A stretch of DNA of 23,995 nucleotides, taken from Deltaproteobacteria bacterium. GTDB lineage: Bacteria > Desulfobacterota_C > Deferrisomatia > Deferrisomatales > JACRMM01. Location: positions 1 through 23,995 of the forward strand of contig JACRCS010000152.1 in the NCBI GenBank assembly GCA_016218905.1, in the 5' to 3' direction. Positions 7,742 to 16,618 of this stretch are shown one piece after another; position 1 is the stretch's first letter, and every line of letters starts with the position of its first letter. The notes under the pieces were generated by a model, which ran no database searches, was not told the origin of the DNA, and worked only from the letters and a program-made list of their open reading frames with translations. Position numbers and translations under genes: made by a program.

Positions 7742-9502
7742 ATGACCGGCAAACCCTGCGTAGAAGCGACGCCGCCTGAGGGCCGCCTTGTGGGCGGGAG
7801 GTTTCTGGCCCGTCAGGTCCGTCCCGACGAAGTCTTTACACCCGAGGATTTCACCGCCGAACAGCATCAGTACGCCAAGACGGCGCGGGACTTCGTACTC
7901 AACGAAGTCCTTCCCCACTCGGACCGGATCGAAGAGAAGGACTTCGAGCTCTCCCGTAAGCTGATGCTCAGCGCCGGAGAGCTGGGGCTCCTCATGGCCG
8001 ACGTGCCGGAGGAGTACGGCGGGCTCGCCCTGGACAAGGCTTCGGCCGCTCTCGTCTATGAGAACCTGGCGGGCCAGGCCTCGTTCCAGACCCTGTGCGG
8101 GGTCCACTCGAGCATCGGCAGCCTCCCCATCGTCTACTACGGGACCCCCGAGCAGAAGGACCGGTATCTGCCGTCGCTCGCGACCGGCGAGCTGGTCGGT
8201 TGTTACTGTCTCACCGAGCCCTCGGCAGGCTCGGACGCGCTCGCCTGCCGAACGAAGGCGGTGCTCTCGGAGGACGGCACCCACTACGTCCTGAACGGGA
8301 CGAAGCAGTTCATCACTAACGGCGGCCTGGCGGACGTCTTCACGGTCTTCGCCAAGGTGGATGGGAAGCACTTCACGGCCTTTGTCGTCGATCGGGATAC
8401 CCCCGGTCTCTCGACCGGCCCCGAGGAGCACAAGATGGGGCTCCGGGGCAGTTCGACGACCACCGTGATCCTCTCCGACGCCCCCGTGCCGGTGGAGAAC
8501 GTGCTCGGAGAGATCGGTAAGGGGCACAAGATCGCCTTCAACATCCTGAACTTCGGCCGTCTGAAACTCGGCGTCCAGGCGACCGGCTACTGCAAGCTCG
8601 CCCTGGAGGCGAGCCTCGCCTACTGCCTGGAGCGAAAGCAGTTCGGCAGACGCTTGGCCGACTTCGGAGCGATGCGCGAGAAGCTCGCCGAGATGCTGGT
8701 CCGGACGTACGTGGTCGAGTCGGCCTCCTACCGGACTCTTGGGCTCATCCAAGCGCACGTCGAGGCGAGCGGAACCCATGACGGCACGGCCGTGCTCGCC
8801 GCGGGCGAGGAGTACCAGGTCGAGTGCGCTCTCGTGAAGGTCTCGGGAACCGAAATCCTCGACTTCGTCGTCGACGAGGCGGTCCAGTGCTTCGGATGGT
8901 ACGGCTACTGCTCGGAGTACCCCGTCGAGCGCTACTACCGGGACGCGCGGATCAACCGGATCTACGAAGGGACCAACGAGATCAACCGGATCTTCGCGGC
9001 GTCCTCCCTCCTACGGCTGACCGCCTCGGGCGAGCTCACCCCTGCGACCGAAGCGGACGACCCGGGCGAAGGGCTGCTCGGCTCCGAGAGGAGGGTCGTC
9101 GCGAAACTCAAGCGCCTCTGTCTCATCGCCACGGCGGCGGCGGCGGAGAAGCACGGCAAGGCGGTCGTGGACCAGCAGCCGCTCCTCACGCGCATCGCCG
9201 ACCTCGCCACGCTGGGGTACACTGCGGAGTCGGCACTGCTCCGTGCGCTGAAGGACGCGGAGCGGCGGGGCGTGGAGGCGGCCGGGATTCCGGTGGCGGC
9301 CGCCCGGATCGCCTGCGAGGAGGCAGCGCGCGAGGCCGAGCGTCCCGCCCGCGACCTGCTCGTGGCCCTGGCCGGGACGGTTTGTGGGTCGGCCCTGGCG
9401 GTCGCTCTGACCGCCCTCTCGACTCGGAGTTCGACGGACCTGATTGCCCTTCGGGAAAGCATCGCCGCGAGGCTCGTCCAGTTGGAACGCGTCGTCTTCT
9501 GA
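7742..9502 (+). CDS. fadE: Acyl-CoA dehydrogenase with C-terminal extension, FadE type
   Basis: ATG 7742 is preceded by GAGGAG at ideal spacing; longer in-frame starts reach into noncoding sequence. The 586-residue length fits the long FadE/VLCAD-like class rather than the 380-residue short-chain enzymes. Seen: CYCLTEPSAGSD (FAD and substrate binding), FITNGG, and the C-terminal helix motif RINRIYEGTNEINRI with Glu409 as the expected catalytic base. The extension from about residue 440 to 586 is Ala-rich and helical, as in other long members. It would oxidise acyl-CoA to trans-2-enoyl-CoA and pass electrons to electron-transfer flavoprotein, in the cytoplasm. It is the first gene of a tight cluster: fadN starts 22 nt after its stop. 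Likely chain length is medium to long, by family only. Confidence 0.92.
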   Translation: MTGKPCVEATPPEGRLVGGRFLARQVRPDEVFTPEDFTAEQHQYAKTARDFVLNEVLPHSDRIEEKDFELSRKLMLSAGELGLLMADVPEEYGGLALDKASAALVYENLAGQASFQTLCGVHSSIGSLPIVYYGTPEQKDRYLPSLATGELVGCYCLTEPSAGSDALACRTKAVLSEDGTHYVLNGTKQFITNGGLADVFTVFAKVDGKHFTAFVVDRDTPGLSTGPEEHKMGLRGSSTTTVILSDAPVPVENVLGEIGKGHKIAFNILNFGRLKLGVQATGYCKLALEASLAYCLERKQFGRRLADFGAMREKLAEMLVRTYVVESASYRTLGLIQAHVEASGTHDGTAVLAAGEEYQVECALVKVSGTEILDFVVDEAVQCFGWYGYCSEYPVERYYRDARINRIYEGTNEINRIFAASSLLRLTASGELTPATEADDPGEGLLGSERRVVAKLKRLCLIATAAAAEKHGKAVVDQQPLLTRIADLATLGYTAESALLRALKDAERRGVEAAGIPVAAARIACEEAAREAERPARDLLVALAGTVCGSALAVALTALSTRSSTDLIALRESIAARLVQLERVVF

Positions 9503-9524
9503 AACCCCTCCTTTGGAGAGAGTC

Positions 9525-11893
9525 ATGTTCCTCATTCGCAGAGCGGCGGTCTTGGGCGCAGGCGCGATGGGCAGCGGTATCGCCGCGCACCTCGCCAATG
9601 CCGGCATCCCGACGCTCCTCCTCGACATCGTCCCGGGAGAGCTCACCGACGAAGAGCGCAAGAAGGGCTGGGACCTCACTCATCCGCGGGTACGGAACCG
9701 TTTCTCGGAGAAAGGGCTGGAGGCAGCTCGAAAAGCCCGGCTCGCTGCCTTCGCGCATCCGGAGCGCGCCGGCCTCGTGACGCCCGGGAACTTCGAGGAT
9801 GACCTCCCGAGGCTCCGGGAGGTGGACTGGGTGGTGGAGGCGGTCGTCGAACGCCTCGACGTCAAAGTCGATCTGCTCCAAAGAGTCTCCGAGCACCTGT
9901 CTTCCGATGCCCTGCTCACGACCAACACGTCGGGCCTCTCGGTCAACGCCATGGCCGACGCCCTCCCCGAAGCCCTGAAGTCGCGGTTCTTCGGAACGCA
10001 CTTCTTCAACCCGCCTCGATACATGCATCTGCTCGAGCTCGTGCCGGGCGCGAGCACCTCGGGGGAAACCTTGAGTGGGTTTCAGGAGTTCGCGGAGACG
10101 CGCCTCGGAAAGGGCGTGGTCCTCGCCAAGGACACCCCCAACTTCGTCGCCAACCGGATAGGGATCTTCGCCACGGTGTACGCCATGAGGGCGATGGAGA
10201 AGCACGGCCTCGGCATCGAGGAGGTAGACGCCGTCACGGGCAAAGCCCTGGGCCGAGCTTCTTCGGCGACCTTCGGAACGGTGGATCTTGCCGGCATCGA
10301 CCTCCTGCCCCACGTCGTCCGCACTCAGCGCGACGGGGCTCCGCGAGACGAGTGCCGCGATCAGATGACGCTTCCGCCCTGGATCGAGGCGATGATCGGG
10401 CGGGGATGGCTCGGCCAGAAGAGCGGGAGCGGCTTCTACAAGGACAAGAGAGCGCTCGTCTTCGACCCCGGGACGTTGGCGTACCGGCCCGCGCGCAAGG
10501 TCCTCTACGGGAGCCTTTCGGAGGCGGCCAAGACGGCCGACCCCGGCGTCCGCATCGCCGGTCTCGTGCGCAGCGACGACGCGGCAGGAAGATTCGCCTG
10601 GGATGTTACCGCGGCCACTCTCCTCTATGCCGCCCACCGGATTCCGGAGGTGGCTGACGACCTCGTCTCCGTGGACCGCGCCATGCGCTGGGGTTTTGGG
10701 TGGGAGCTCGGGCCTTTTGAGCTCTGGGATGCCTTGGGGGTGCAAGAGTCCGTGGAGCGGATGACGGCCGAGGGCCGGGACGTCCCGGACTGGGTGAAGA
10801 CACTGGCCTCTTCGGCCAACCCGAGGTTCTACGAGGCGGCAGGGGCGACACCGCTCGCCTGGACGCCCCGGGAGCGGGCGCATCGCGGGTTTCGTTCCGA
10901 TGCGCGGGCCATCTCCCTTTCGGACCGGAAGCTCTCCGGAAAGACCCTCCTGGAGGACGAATGCGCGAGCCTGGTGGACCTGGGGGACGGCGTCGCGTGC
11001 CTCGAATTCCACACGAAGATGAACACCCTGAGCGAGCCGCTGACCGCCTTCATCGAGGCGGCGCTCGGTCGAGCCGGGAAGGACTATCGCGCCCTCGTCG
11101 TGGGAAACCAGGGGACGGTCTTTTCGGCCGGCGCCGACCTCAGGCCGGTGGGGGCGAGGGCTCTGGCAGGGGATTGGCAGGGGATCGACGAGATGGTCCG
11201 CGGGGGCCAGCGGATGGTGATGAAGCTCAAGTACGCGCCCGTGCCCGTCGTGGCGGCCCCTTTCGAGCGCGTGCTGGGTGGCGGCCTGGAGGTCTGCCTC
11301 CACTCCCACCGGATCCAGGCGAGCCAGGAGGTCTTCATGGGGCTCGTCGAGGTCGGGGTCGGACTCATCCCGGCAGCGGGGGGGACCAAGGAGGCCCTCC
11401 TGCGGACTCCGGCGCTTGCCGCGGCTCCCGGCTCTCGGGCTTTCGCCCTCGGTAAGGCCTTCGAGACGATCCTCACGGCTCGCGTGACCGCGTCGGCTTG
11501 GGAGGGCTTCGACCTCGGTTTCCTCCGCGCCGGGGACGGAGTGACCATGAACCGCGACCATCTCCTCCATGCGCCGCGCTCTCGCTGCTCGAGTGCGGCT
11601 GGCAGCCCCTGGCGCCGGCCACCGTCGCGGTGATGGGACGGGACGGTCTCGGAATCCTCCGAAGCAAGATCCACAACCTGGCCCAGGGGCGGCACCTCTC
11701 GGAGCACGATCGCCTCGTAGCCGGCAAGTTGGCCTGGGTACTCTGCGGCGGAGAGGTGGACGCCGGGACGGTCGTCGACGAGCAGTACCTGCTCGACCTC
11801 GAACGGAGGGCCTTCCTCGAGCTCTGCCGCGAGCCCAAGACGCTGGAGCGTATCCAGCACATGCTCGAGACCGGGAAACCGCTGAGGAACTAG
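9525..11893 (+). pseudogene. fadN: 3-hydroxyacyl-CoA dehydrogenase/enoyl-CoA hydratase fusion, FadN type, with one frameshift
   Basis: ATG 9525 follows GGAGAG. Residues 5-290 form an NAD-dependent 3-hydroxyacyl-CoA dehydrogenase: GAGAMGSG at 11-18 and the catalytic His159 in THFFNPP. A second dehydrogenase C-terminal repeat covers about 350-450. From about 480 comes a crotonase domain with FSAGADL, LGGGLEVCLHSH and VEVGVGLIPAAGGTKE. Near base 11573 the frame breaks: after NRDHLLHA the family sequence continues in another frame (ALSLLECGWQPLAPATV to a stop at 11893). One missing base in a GCGGCC-like run explains it. Restored length is 789 residues, equal to my recollection of Bacillus FadN. 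The protein would do the hydration and dehydrogenation steps of beta-oxidation. The break removes only the last about 105 residues, so partial function is possible; a sequencing error is equally possible. Confidence 0.88.
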
Positions 11894-11929
11894 TGCTCGG
11901 GAGTTCAGGCTCTTTGGGTTTGGATCGCC

Positions 11930-12018
11930 TGTGGGAGCGGCCTCCTGGCCGCGATATCGGGCGACAGCCCGACCCGTGGGCCTTCGGCCCAAATCGCGGG
12001 CAGGAGCCCGCCCCCACA
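11930..12018. repeat. Palindromic intergenic repeat between fadN and fadA
   Basis: The left end TGTGGGAGCGGCCTCCTGG is mirrored by the right end CAGGAGCCCGCCCCCACA, with inner arms CCGCGATAT and AAATCGCGGG and central GGGC/GCCC and GGGCC/GGCCC hairpins. Such GTGGGAGCGGC...GCCCCCAC elements are a widespread class of REP-like intergenic repeats. It sits inside a presumed operon 21 nt before the fadA start, so it would be transcribed and fold strongly. Confidence 0.7.
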
Positions 12019-12038
12019 AAACAACAGGGGAGGTCGTC

Positions 12039-13223
12039 GTGAGAGATGCCGTCATCGTCACCGCCGTGCGAACGCCGGGGGGAAAGGCGTTCAAGGGGGC
12101 CTACAGCACCATGCGGCCCGAGGACCTGGGGGCCGTGGCCATCCGCGGCGCCCTGGACCGGACCCCCGGCCTCGATCCGCAGGATATCGAGGACGTGATC
12201 GTCGGCTGTTCCTTTCCCGAAGCCGAACAGGGGATGGACCTGGGGCGCATCTGCGCCCTGCGCGCGGGCCTGCCGGTCTCCGTCGCCGGCGTCACCGTGA
12301 ATCGTTTCTGCTCCTCGGGGCTCCAGGCTCTTGCGTACGGCGCCCAAACCGTCGCCATGGGGTCTGCCGAGGTGGTGCTCGCGGGCGGTGTCGAGTCCAT
12401 GACCCGGGTTCCGATGCCCGGAAATCTGCCCATGCCGAACCCCGGCCTCACCGCGGACCGTCCCGACTCCTATCTCGATATGGGCCTCACCGCCGAGAAC
12501 GTGGCGGAGCGGTTCGGAGTGAGCCGGGAGGACCAGGATGCTTTCGCCGCCGAGAGCCACCGGCGGGCGCTCGCCGCCCAGGCGGAAGGCAGGTTCCACC
12601 AGGAGCTCGTGCCCGTGGAGGTCGTTCGGTACCGCCCCGGCGCGAATGGCGAGCCTCGAAAGGAGACCGTCCTCCAAACCGTGGACGAAGGACCGCGCCC
12701 GGGCACAACGGTGGAACGGCTTGCCGCCCTGAAGCCCGTGTTTCGAAAGGGGGGGAGCGTCACGGCGGGCAATTCCTCGCAGATGACGGACGCCGCTGCG
12801 ATGTCCGTCTTCATGACGGCGGAAAAGGCCTCCGCCCTGGGCCTGAGGCCGATCGCCCGGCTCGTCTCCTTTGCCGCGGCCGGCGTCGATCCGGCGGTGA
12901 TGGGGATCGGGCCTGTTGTCGCCATCCCCAAGGCTCTCACGGGGGCCGGCCTGCGCCTTCAGGACGTGGACCTCATCGAGCTGAACGAGGCGTTCGCGAG
13001 CCAGGCGCTCTGCGTCATTCGCGAGCTCGGCTTGGACCCCGCGAGCGTGAATGTGAACGGCGGCGCCATCGCGCTCGGCCACCCCCTGGGCTGCACCGGC
13101 GCGAAGCTCGCGGCCACCCTGCTTCACGAGCTGGCTCGGCGCCGCGGGCGTTACGGGATCGTGAGCATGTGCGTCGGCACGGGCATGGGGGCCGCCGGGG
13201 TGTTCGAGAACCTGCTTCGGTAA
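12039..13223 (+). CDS. fadA: Acetyl-CoA acyltransferase (3-ketoacyl-CoA thiolase)
   Basis: The start is GTG 12039 with AGGGGAGG (12026-12033) in front; an open extension to 11931 is just the repeat read through. The 394-residue length is standard. The three catalytic residues sit where expected: Cys91 in [11 protein letters not shown], His348 in GHPLG and Cys378 in [26 protein letters not shown] is the thiolase signature. It cleaves 3-ketoacyl-CoA with CoA to acetyl-CoA and a shortened acyl-CoA, closing the spiral run by the two genes upstream; the order fadE-fadN-fadA holds the same three enzyme types as the Bacillus fadNAE operon. The cytoplasmic tetramer form is by family. A biosynthetic acetoacetyl-CoA thiolase is less likely given the neighbours. 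Confidence 0.95.
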   Translation: MRDAVIVTAVRTPGGKAFKGAYSTMRPEDLGAVAIRGALDRTPGLDPQDIEDVIVGCSFPEAEQGMDLGRICALRAGLPVSVAGVTVNRFCSSGLQALAYGAQTVAMGSAEVVLAGGVESMTRVPMPGNLPMPNPGLTADRPDSYLDMGLTAENVAERFGVSREDQDAFAAESHRRALAAQAEGRFHQELVPVEVVRYRPGANGEPRKETVLQTVDEGPRPGTTVERLAALKPVFRKGGSVTAGNSSQMTDAAAMSVFMTAEKASALGLRPIARLVSFAAAGVDPAVMGIGPVVAIPKALTGAGLRLQDVDLIELNEAFASQALCVIRELGLDPASVNVNGGAIALGHPLGCTGAKLAATLLHELARRRGRYGIVSMCVGTGMGAAGVFENLLR

Positions 13224-13229
13224 TGACTC

Positions 13230-14571
13230 GTGGAAAAGTTCTACAGCGACCGTAACCTGCGTTTCCTGCTCTACGACGTCCACGGCGTCGCCGAGTTGAC
13301 CTCGTACGCGTACTACAGAAGACGGGACCTACCGCATCCGCGGTCAGAAGATCTTCATCTCGGCCGGAGACCACGACGCGGTAGAGAACGTGGTGCACCT
13401 GGTGCTGGCCCGCCTCCAGGATGCTCCCGCCGGGGTCCGGGGGATCTCCCTCTTCGCGGTGCCCAAGCTGCGCCACGACGGGGGCGGTCGCTTGGAGCCC
13501 AACGACGTGGCTTGCACGGCCATCTACCACAAGCTGGGTTATCGCGGCAGCCCGATCACCCAGCTCAGCTTCGGCGACGAGGACGACTGCCGCGGTTACC
13601 TGGTGGGCGAGCCCCACAAGGGGCTGGCTTACATGTTCTCGATGATGAATGAGGCCCGCCTCGAAGTGGGCCTGGCGGCGACGGCGATCGCCTCGGCGGC
13701 CTACTACGCCTCCCTGGAGTACGCCCGGGAGCGGGTCCAGGGCCGGCCGGCGGCAGCCAAGAACCCGGAAACCCCGCAGGTGCCGATCGTGGAGCACGCC
13801 GACGTGCGCCGCATGCTGCTCTTCCAGCGCGCGGTGGTGGAGGGCTCCCTGTCGCTGCTGCTGCAGTGCGCGCGGTACGCCGACCTGTCCCACGTGGCGG
13901 CCGGGGAGGAGAGGGAACGCGCGGCGCTGCTCTTGGACCTGCTCACGCCGGTCGCCAAGAGCTATCCCTCCGAGATGGGCATTCTCACGACCGGCCAGGC
14001 GATCCAGATCCTCGGCGGCTACGGCTACTGCGACGAGTTCCCCGTGGAGCAGCTCTTCCGCGACATGCGCATCCACCCGATCCACGAGGGCACCACCGGC
14101 GTCCAGGGCATGGACCTTCTGGGGCGCAAGGTGCGCCTCCACGGGGGCAAGGGGTTTGCGCTGTTCGGCGAAACCGTCCGCTCGGCAATCGCCGCCGCCG
14201 CAAACGACTCGGTCCTCTCCCCCTATGCCGAGCGGCTGGACGCGGCGCTCTCCGAGCTGGAGCAGGTCACGGCGCACCTGTGTCAGACCGCGGGCGCGAC
14301 GCCGGACGTGCTTTTGGCCGACGCCACCCTGTACTTGGAGCTCTTCGGGCTCGTGGCCGTGGCCTGGCAATGGCTCCTGCAGGGTCTCGCGATCCGGACC
14401 CGTCTGAACGCCGAGCCGGGGGAGACCGAGCGCGCCTTCCTCGAAGGCAAGTGGACCACCTTGCGGTACTACTTCCACTACGAGCTGCCCAAGTCTGCCG
14501 GGCTCGTCCGGCGGTTGTTCGAGGCCGACGGCCTGACCGTCCACATGACCACGACGCAGTTCCAAGACTGA
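13230..14571 (+). pseudogene. DmdC-like acyl-CoA dehydrogenase with internal deletion and frame change
   Basis: A GTG start at 13230, 6 nt after fadA, opens MEKFYSDRNLRFLLYDV, the typical N-terminus of the long acyl-CoA dehydrogenases with an extra C-terminal domain (PF12806 type, such as DmdC). After about 29 residues, at about base 13318, homology jumps to the middle of the family in another frame: DGTYRIRGQKIFISAGDHD, then continues unbroken to 14571. About 170 residues of the N-terminal helical and beta domains are absent. The remainder keeps GGYGYCDEFPVEQLFRD, the catalytic-glutamate motif IHPIHEGTTGVQG and the C-terminal domain ending YFHYELPKSAGL. The surviving long frame could start internally but lacks part of the FAD and substrate pocket, so it is probably non-functional. 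Its place after fadA suggests it was a fourth gene of the beta-oxidation cluster. Confidence 0.85.
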
Positions 14572-14609
14572 CTGTCTGCTGGTCGATCGTAAGGGCGGGG
14601 AGGCCAGAC

Positions 14610-14680
14610 GTAGGTTGGGTTGAGCCGGCGAAACCCAACAACTCCGGGATGTTGGGTCCGCTTCGCTTGACCCGACCTAC
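14610..14680 (+). repeat. 71-bp dispersed palindromic repeat, copy 1
   Basis: It begins GTAGGTTGGGTTGAGCC and ends CTTGACCCGACCTAC, so its ends are inverted repeats, and it contains CCCAACA/TGTTGGG in the centre. Its reverse complement occurs at 18419-18489 with only about five differences. It is a recognised style of intergenic repeat; no coding capacity. Confidence 0.85.
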
Positions 14681-14719
14681 GAAACTATCCAGATGAGGCT
14701 AACGAATGCATCGCCCCTC

Positions 14720-14809
14720 CGTCATTGCGAGCGAAGCGAAGCAATCCAGACTGTGCGAGCATGGCCGACCTTTCTGGATCGCCACGGCCCTCCGGGCCTC
14801 GCGACGACG
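14720..14809. repeat. Palindromic intergenic repeat beginning CGTCATTGCGAGCGAAGCGA
   Basis: The left arm (14720-14750) ends GCAATCCAGA, and the right arm (14773-14808) runs from TCTGGATCGC to CTCGCGACGACG, an imperfect inverted repeat. CGTCATTGCGAG...GCAATCC elements are common between genes in many bacteria. It lies just upstream of the DUF362 gene. Confidence 0.7.
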
Positions 14810-14863
14810 GCGAGGTCCGGAGTTTCGCATGGGCAATTCGTCGCAACTTGATCGCGCATTGGA

Positions 14864-16210
14864 ATGAGCGTGAAGAAAGCGGCACAAGAGGCCATTCGGA
14901 CGGTCGTCTCCATCACGCGCTACACGCAGCCGAGAGAATCGGTGCGGCGCGCGGTCGAGCTGTGCGGCGGCTTGGATCACCTTCCGGCCAACGCGCGGGT
15001 GTTTATCAAGCCCAACATCGCCTTCTGGTCCCGGCAAGTGGAGTTCCCGAAGTACGGGGTGATCACCACCTCGCGGGTCGTCGAGGACGTCGTGGAACTG
15101 CTCGCGGCGCACGGCGTCGGCGACATCACCTTGGGCGAGGGAATCGTCACCTGGGACCGCAAGGATCGCCTGACCCCTGCCGACGCTTTCGAGCGGCTCG
15201 GCTACGGGAAGTTGAAGAAGCGCTACGGCGTGAAGGTGCTCAACGTCTTCGAGCGCCCCTTCGAGTCGGTGGACCTCGGCGGCGGGGTGGAGCTCAACTT
15301 CAGCGCCGACTTCCTGGCCAGCGACTTCGTCGTCGACCTTCCCGTGCTCAAGACGCACGCCCAAACCCGGGTCAGTTTGGGGATCAAGAACCTCAAGGGA
15401 CTCATCGACATCCCGTCGCGTAAGAAGTGCCACAGCCCCGACCCGGAGCGAGACCTCCACTACAGGATCGCCCGCCTGGGCGACCGGCTTCCCCCTTCGC
15501 TGATCCTGATCGACGGGATCTACCGCCTCGAGCGGGGGCCGGCCGTGGAAGGGTGGGCCCGCCGCAGCGACCTGCTGGTGGCCTCGCCGGACCTGCTCTC
15601 CGCCGACCTGGTGGGGGCCCGGCTCCTCGGCCACGATCCGTCTCAGGTCCCTCACCTGGTGCACGCCGGCCGAAACCGCGGCCGGCCCCTCGACCTCTCC
15701 GACCTGGAGGTGCGCGGAGAGTGCCTCGCGTCAGCGGCCGCACACCACGAGCACTCCTTTGCCTACACGCCGGACGAGTTGCTTCCGGCTCCGCTGGCCA
15801 AGAAAGGGGTGCGTGGGCTCCGGTACCGGAAATACGACTCGACCATGTGCACGTACTGCGCGGTGCTCAACGGGCTGGTCCTCCAGGAGCTCCTCCGGGC
15901 CTGGCAGGGCGGACCGTGGGACGGGCTCGAGATCCTCACCGGAAAGGCGATGCGGCCTACGGCGGGCATGCGGAAGACCGTCTTGCTCGGCAACTGCATG
16001 TCCAGGCTGCACCGGGACCATCCGGACATTCAGGAGGCGATCCCCGTGTGGGGTTGCCCGCCCAAGCCCGAGGCCGTCATCGCGGCGTTTCATCGGGCCG
16101 GCATCCCCGTTGACGGAGCGGCGTTGAGGGACCACGAGCGGTCTTCGGCGCCGTTCCTGAAGCGCTACGCCGGCCGACCCGAGTTCGACGAAGGGTTCTA
16201 CCGGATCTAG
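14864..16210 (+). CDS. DUF362-family protein with NuoB/hydrogenase-like cysteine pattern at the C-terminus
   Basis: The start is ATG 14864 (TTGGAATG; no strong ribosome binding site). 448 residues. Residues about 30-260 match the DUF362 family: VFIKPNIAF, LGEGI, DFVVDLPVLKTHAQTRVSL and GIKNLKGLI. Instead of the usual ferredoxin-like double CxxCxxC tail, the C-terminal third has CTYC (Cys329, Cys332), GNC (Cys378) and GCPPKPEAVI (Cys398). The order CxxC...GxC...GCPP is that of the proximal [4Fe-4S] site in NuoB and the small subunit of NiFe hydrogenases. Inference: it binds one [4Fe-4S] cluster and takes part in electron transfer or a ligand-modifying redox reaction; the reaction is unknown. 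No signal peptide or membrane segment is seen. It stands alone, flanked by repeats, so its partners cannot be read from context. Confidence 0.8.
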   Translation: MSVKKAAQEAIRTVVSITRYTQPRESVRRAVELCGGLDHLPANARVFIKPNIAFWSRQVEFPKYGVITTSRVVEDVVELLAAHGVGDITLGEGIVTWDRKDRLTPADAFERLGYGKLKKRYGVKVLNVFERPFESVDLGGGVELNFSADFLASDFVVDLPVLKTHAQTRVSLGIKNLKGLIDIPSRKKCHSPDPERDLHYRIARLGDRLPPSLILIDGIYRLERGPAVEGWARRSDLLVASPDLLSADLVGARLLGHDPSQVPHLVHAGRNRGRPLDLSDLEVRGECLASAAAHHEHSFAYTPDELLPAPLAKKGVRGLRYRKYDSTMCTYCAVLNGLVLQELLRAWQGGPWDGLEILTGKAMRPTAGMRKTVLLGNCMSRLHRDHPDIQEAIPVWGCPPKPEAVIAAFHRAGIPVDGAALRDHERSSAPFLKRYAGRPEFDEGFYRI

Positions 16211-16618
16211 GGCATCGAGAACATCTCATCCGGCAGGCTATACCGAGTGGGAAGCCTTCAATATCCAGATTGGTGCCGACACTTTGGTGTTAGAGGCCCT
16301 GGCGCAAACCGCGACCGATGACAATACTCGCATCTTTTTGTCTTGGTCGGGGGAACTGACGACTTCTGGTCGTTGGGGGCTGCCGCTCAATCGCCTGGCG
16401 TGCTTTTGCGGATGAGGCTCTTTCGATCGTCCCCGAGTGCCGGCCTTCGGACGACCTCGCCTGCGTCATCCCCGATGGCCAGGCCAAAAGCTCTTCGATC
16501 TCCTTCACCGCTTACTGTCCGTCCGGTCGAACCCCTTGCGCCCCCAACGGACAGGGCGATGCAGAGCCTGGATCTGACCCCTCGGGTCTCCCTGGCATGT
16601 TTGCTGGCACCCACTTCT
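16211..16618. other. 408-nt gap, possibly holding gene remnants
   Basis: No complete gene is supported. From about 16228 one frame encodes a coding-like stretch (GYTEWEAFNIQIGADTLVLE, then DDNTRIFLSWSGE) of lower G+C that runs into a stop near 16410 without a start. I do not recognise it with confidence. Confidence 0.35.

Noticed and set aside
12000..12039. Longer fadA starting at 11931
   Set aside because: The extra residues come from translating the palindromic repeat; the strong AGGGGAGG site fits GTG 12039, and numbering from there puts the catalytic residues at 91, 348 and 378.
9186..13283. Open frame of 1365 codons on the minus strand
   Set aside because: It is antisense to fadE, fadN and fadA, which have intact catalytic motifs. 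In GC-rich DNA the opposite strand often lacks stops; the translation is rich in Arg, Gly and Pro and shows no family motif.
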